Positions 34,441-38,239 of a stretch of 38,239 nt of DNA are shown piece after piece. How positions within the stretch are numbered: the first letter of the stretch is position 1; each line of letters begins with the position of its first letter. The notes under the pieces are model-generated. The model was not told the origin of the DNA, did not search any database, and saw nothing but the letters and a program-made list of their open reading frames with translations. The stretch is from positions 1-38,239 of the forward strand of contig JADRCO010000308.1 in the NCBI GenBank assembly GCA_021464525.1, read 5' to 3'. Origin of the DNA: Rhizophagus sp. LPA8_4_AMF. Taxonomy: Eukaryota > Glomeromycota > Glomeromycetes > Glomerales > Glomeraceae. Made by a program: the position numbers and the translations under genes.

Positions 34441-34908
34441 AACTTCCACCAGCGTAACCACCAAAAACCTACAGTCACGTGATAAAATTTTGATGATCAT
34501 AACTAAAAATGGCTAGATCAATTTATCGAAAATTTGGTTTTTGTTAAATAAAACTTAATATAATAACTATCCAGCTTTTATAATTATTGTTTATATAAAA
34601 ATGTTTTCCTCTTCTTCAAGTTTGATTATAGTTAAAAGAGAGGTTATGAATGCCATTTTTTAACTTCTATATTGAATTTTGTAAAAGTTGACTTTATTAA
34701 GAAATTGTATTCAAAACCTCCATTTTTACTCTAAGTAAATTTGCAGAAAAGGCAAAAATACATATAGCTGCATAGTGCTTTTACTAGTTTATATTTGAAA
34801 AACAAGAAGAAGAAATTTTTCGGTAAATTTTTATCATATATTTTTGGAAATGATCTGCAAATTTTGGTCACGTGCCAGTAATTTTTTGGTGGTTACGCTG
34901 GGAAAATC
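34441..34908. mobile_element. Non-autonomous DNA transposon (about 470 bp), possibly Mutator-like
   Basis: Inverted repeats CCAGCGTAACCACCAAAAA (34449-34467) and its exact complement (34883-34901) define the ends. Each is followed inward by a CACGTG site (34476-34481 and 34869-34874). The 9-base word ATCTACAAT flanks the element directly at 34432-34440 and 34909-34917. If this is the target duplication, the TIRs extend a few less well matched bases outward, and a 9-bp duplication would fit Mutator-like elements. The interior (AT-rich, about 400 bases) has no ORF. The TIR identification is firm. The superfamily is inference. Confidence 0.72.
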
Positions 34909-35865
34909 ATCTACAATCATGAAAATGAAAAGTTCACATAAAATTACATTGTCCTAATCGACATCTAAAGAGTACATTTGATCCAATAACTCAAATCCAG
35001 AACGTGATTGTATATCGTTGGTTTACTAAATGGAAGGGTAACGATAACAAAAGTGAGGTACGAATAACAGCCACCTATATTTATCCAGTTTTTCACATGC
35101 CAACTATTAGATTGACGCAAAGGTTTGATCTTTACGTACAAGAAATAGTGTGATGAGCGATTTCAAAGTCTATAAATTTTATGAAAAAACAGAATCCTTT
35201 AGTATTAAGGAATGAGAATATCTAATAGGAACTTGTTATTCATGTCAAAGTGCCTTTACTGTAACGTTAATCTAATAATGAAAATTGTAATTGTAATGAA
35301 ACTATTAAACCAATAAATATAAAAAAAAATACAAACTTAATTTTGTTATAAATGCCATATGAAATGATCTTAAGTCGTTATGTACACAAAATGTCTAAAA
35401 TTTTAAATCTGTAAATCTGAAACTTTAGTAAATTGCATAATACACAGTTCATTTATTAAGATTATCTGTTATTAATTTTGAAATCTGGATCAGGTTCAGT
35501 ATGATTGTTGCTGATGATTAGACTTATAATCTACCTTATTAAATCTGAAATTTTAGGTTTGATTAAAAATGAAATGAAACTTTAAGGGTTAGCGTACTGT
35601 GGCTATTCTAATAGGTGGATTTTTTCTGATTATTGATTTTTTTTAGTATTGCCGTTTCGCTACATTGACCAATATAGCAAATTCCATTTAAGTTACAAGG
35701 AAACCATTTATTTCATTTTTGGAGTAAGTAACAAAAAAAAAAATATTAGAGCAATTAAAAATAATTTGTGTGTAACCATATGGTTAATGTTACACAGATC
35801 ATCTGGCAATGATCTGTATGCAAAATTCGGCAATATTGCTAGAATAATCCAGATGATCAGCAATT

Positions 35866-36240
35866 TGTTGGTATAAGTTATACCTAGGATAACTTGTGGA
35901 CAATTTATACCAAGGCTAACTTATACCTGATATAAGTTATATCAACAAAAGGTTTAATATATATAGACTGGCTAAACGATGTGTAAAAGGACGAAATTTG
36001 TGGTTTTATCTATTAGATAATTTCAGTTTGATTTCCTGTTGATAAATTTCGTATTGTAATATTGCAGATCGCCGAGTGAGGCAGCAATATTGTTATTTTT
36101 ATGATTTTCGTATATACACTGATTTGTTAGTTTTTATTTTGGAATTTATTCGTATTCACTTATTGTTAATAAAGAGAACACTTATTTTCATATAAACATT
36201 TATTATAAACACTAAATTACACTTTGATTTCATAAATTGA
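35866..36240 (+). mobile_element. LTR retrotransposon fossil: solo-LTR-like segment
   Basis: Starts TGTTGGTATAAGTTATACC at 35866 and contains the core GCCGAGTGAGGCAG near 36071, followed by GTTAATAAAGAGAACAC (about 36165). It thereby shares its central signals with the LTR-like segment at 7.0-7.7 kb, which is otherwise different and inverted. The first 80 bases hold several copies of a TATAAGTTATA-type inverted motif. No internal region or partner LTR is present. The 3' end is uncertain: it may lie near 36198, or at CCAACA (36292-36297), where a four-base AATT flank matches. That CCAACA also belongs to the TIR of the next element, so I do not rely on it. Confidence 0.5.
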
Positions 36241-36282
36241 TAATTTACTTCTATTACTATCACGTGACTGAAACGATCTTCC

Positions 36283-36470
36283 CCAGTATCACCAACAAAT
36301 TTTCTTCCCTCACGTAATCATCACTGGCATCACACTTCACCACGTTTTCACTGTTTATATTTATCTGAGGGACTTTTTTTGCCTCTCAAAAAATATTTTT
36401 CACATCCTATTAAATGTCACCGGTCACGTGGGGAAGAAATTTAATTATAAACTTGTTGGTGTTACTATGG
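36283..36470. mobile_element. Small TIR element (MITE), about 190 bp
   Basis: The left end CCAGTATCACCAACAA (36283-36298) is mirrored by TTGTTGGTGTTACTATGG (36453-36470) in inverted orientation. Further in, TTTTCTTCCCTCACGTAA on the left pairs with CACGTGGGGAAGAAATTT on the right. The arms differ by about ten inserted bases and a few substitutions, so it is older than the 94-bp MITE. The TIR design (CCA...GTAACACCAA, then a CACGTG-type site) resembles that of the element at 34441-34908. No clear target duplication was found. Confidence 0.6.
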
Positions 36471-36807
36471 TAAATGCAAACCGATAGTAACATTTGTCAT
36501 ATCAAATGACGTGATTATAGTAATTGTGAGATATCACATCTCTGATTAACACATGGCTACTTCTTAGTGTTGTAATTTCAGCAAAAAATTTCATGTAAAT
36601 CCCCGCTTTAGACGATCTTCTAAAAAGAAAATTTTCCCAGCATAGCGGACGCAAAAATTACCTTTTTGACCCTCCTCATTATTAATAAAAAAAAAATTGT
36701 TTTGCCATGTACTGTGAAGTTTGATGAATTCAGTAAATTGCACTAATTTTTTGGTTTGAAGCGCCTAAATATAAAATTTAGTATATTTTAATAATATTAG
36801 TCTAAAG

Positions 36808-37458
36808 AGGACCCCGCATAATATATATATAGGTCATAGAAACGTTTGCTTAGCCATGTATAATTTTAGGTATAGTTAGAAGAAGGATTTGCTTAGAATC
36901 AATAAAAAATTTCAATATACTTATATATTTAGTTTGCATATTTTCGGTATATTTTTTTATGTCTTATTATTCTATTGCTTATTTTTTGGGATAATTTTGG
37001 CCAATCCTTATTAAGATCACATGATATATTGTTTTATAAATGCTGACGCACTGTCTAAATGATAACCTAATCTTTTTTTTAACATGTTTTCATGGAAATA
37101 TAGTAAAGACCAACTTTGAAACATGAATATTATGCTCATATTATTAATGCCAAAAAGGTTGTAAATTTAATAGGCATTTGGAAGAAGATAAATAAAAAAT
37201 AAGTGAACAATGGAATTGGAAGTTATACTATAGTACAATATTTTAAATTGTACGTATGCTAAATTTAAATGATCAACAGATAAAACACTAATAATATAAA
37301 TACTATATATTGGTCATATGACTAGTTTTCTTATTTTCAGGTAAATTTTGAGGCCATATGCTGAGTTTGCTTATTTATCTTAGTAAAAACCCTTGCGTAG
37401 AGCTATTATAAAATTTTCAAAATGTCCTATGACCTATGTATATATTGCGCGGGGTTCT
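36808..37458. mobile_element. 651-bp hAT-like non-autonomous element
   Basis: Ends AGGACCCCGC (36808) and, inverted, GCGGGGTTCT (37458). The TIR continues for 32 bases with four mismatches through ATATATAGGTCATAG on the left and CTATGACCTATGTATAT on the right. It is flanked by perfect 8-bp direct repeats GTCTAAAG at 36800-36807 and 37459-37466, which points to the hAT superfamily. The interior has no coding frame of note. It has two loosely similar blocks (TTGCTTAG... and GTTTGCTTATTTATCTTAG...). The TIR does not resemble that of the 94-bp element at 9.1 kb, so two hAT families have been active here. Confidence 0.85.
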
Positions 37459-37466
37459 GTCTAAAG

Positions 37467-38239
37467 TTTACCATTCTGAAAAGTATTAAATGAAAGGGTT
37501 GTCCAAAATTAAATGAAGAATATTTTTTTATTAAATTATTATCAATAATCAAAGAAAATGTTTTTTGAACAAACTATATGACAATGAGTGCTACGATTTA
37601 CTATTTTGAATATTCTAAGAGAAAGGAGATGTCCGAAATTAAAAAATAATAAAATTCATTAACCTTTATTTCTTATCAAATAGCTTTGAAGTTAAGAATT
37701 TGTTTGTTTATAATAGTACAAAGCTAAAAGCCATCTATCAGAATTTCCGCAGTACACGATTCCATTTCAATGTAGAAAATAATAAAAAAATGGAAAAGCT
37801 AACTACCAGAATAGTCCAACGAGAGTTCACCTTTTGAAACCTAAACCTGGACTGGAATTTTCTAATTTTACATTGAAAAGATTATAAGGTATATAATACG
37901 GGATTTATTAAAACAGTTTTTTTTCTACGTATTTGTGCAAAATGCAGGTGCGTAAAATACATATCGGTGGGTTTGGTTCATCCATAATATCATGTGTTAA
38001 TGCTAAGCCACCTAAATAAAAATCATTTAAAATAATCCTCTGCTATAAAAGAATAAAGATAAAAAGTACTAAAGAAGCAAATTTTAGCTTCCTTCAATGT
38101 TTATTTCTGAAAATATCTTTGTAAATAAGAAACTACAGGAGGAAAAAACGAAGTAAAATGATATTTTTTTAAGAAAAAAATAACGAAAAAGAAAGAAATA
38201 AAAATAGAAAAAACAGCTAAAAAATAAAAAAAAATATTT
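37467..38239. other. Right-hand edge, no gene identified
   Basis: Two diverged direct copies of about 70 bases (about 37471-37540 and 37597-37680) share GAAAGG-GTTGTCC-AAATTAAA-like wording. The end of the window is A-rich low-complexity DNA. No coding sequence was recognised. Confidence 0.35.

Noticed and set aside
35649-35876. 75-codon plus-strand frame
   Set aside because: Runs into the start of the LTR-like segment and has no recognisable content.

Overview
The window looks like nuclear DNA of an arbuscular mycorrhizal fungus close to Rhizophagus irregularis. The evidence is very AT-rich DNA, short GT-AG introns of about 65-125 bases, and several protein families I know as expanded in that lineage: TKL-type protein kinases ending in a RLLxFKNLPEPKN tail, a large protein with a TRP-like channel end, and two fast-decaying repetitive families. 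I could not run a search, so species and family names rest on recognition of the translated sequence.

Layout. 1-2.2 kb: the 3' end of a plus-strand kinase converges on a decayed minus-strand kinase. 4.4-5.3 kb: a complete six-exon ubiquitin-conjugating E2 of the Ubc4/UBE2D type on the minus strand, with serine where the catalytic cysteine should be; a relic of the 5' end of a second copy lies downstream. 7-9.2 kb: an LTR-like fossil, unrecognised coding-like segments and a 94-bp hAT-like MITE. 11.0-15.0 kb: the best gene in the window, eight exons encoding a 1124-residue TRP-like channel protein. 16-17.4 kb: a pyrimidine-rich tract, a 106-108-bp tandem repeat whose units keep the same hairpins with compensating base changes, and a 455-bp palindrome. 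18.6-19.4 kb: exons of an unrecognised membrane protein with one exon duplicated and the copy disrupted. 20-26.5 kb: mostly gene-poor, with isolated exon-like pieces and local repeats. 26.6-31.6 kb: decayed copies of repetitive families. 33.7-34.2 kb: a Q/N-rich gene split by a frame change. 34.4-37.5 kb: a cluster of non-autonomous DNA elements around a solo-LTR fossil.

The window contains no operon-like or pathway-like cluster. The genes are unrelated single loci in a repeat-rich neighbourhood. The strongest leads are the E2 lacking its active-site cysteine, the tandem repeat that appears to preserve RNA structure, the duplicated exon, and an excess of CACGTG palindromes across the whole window.
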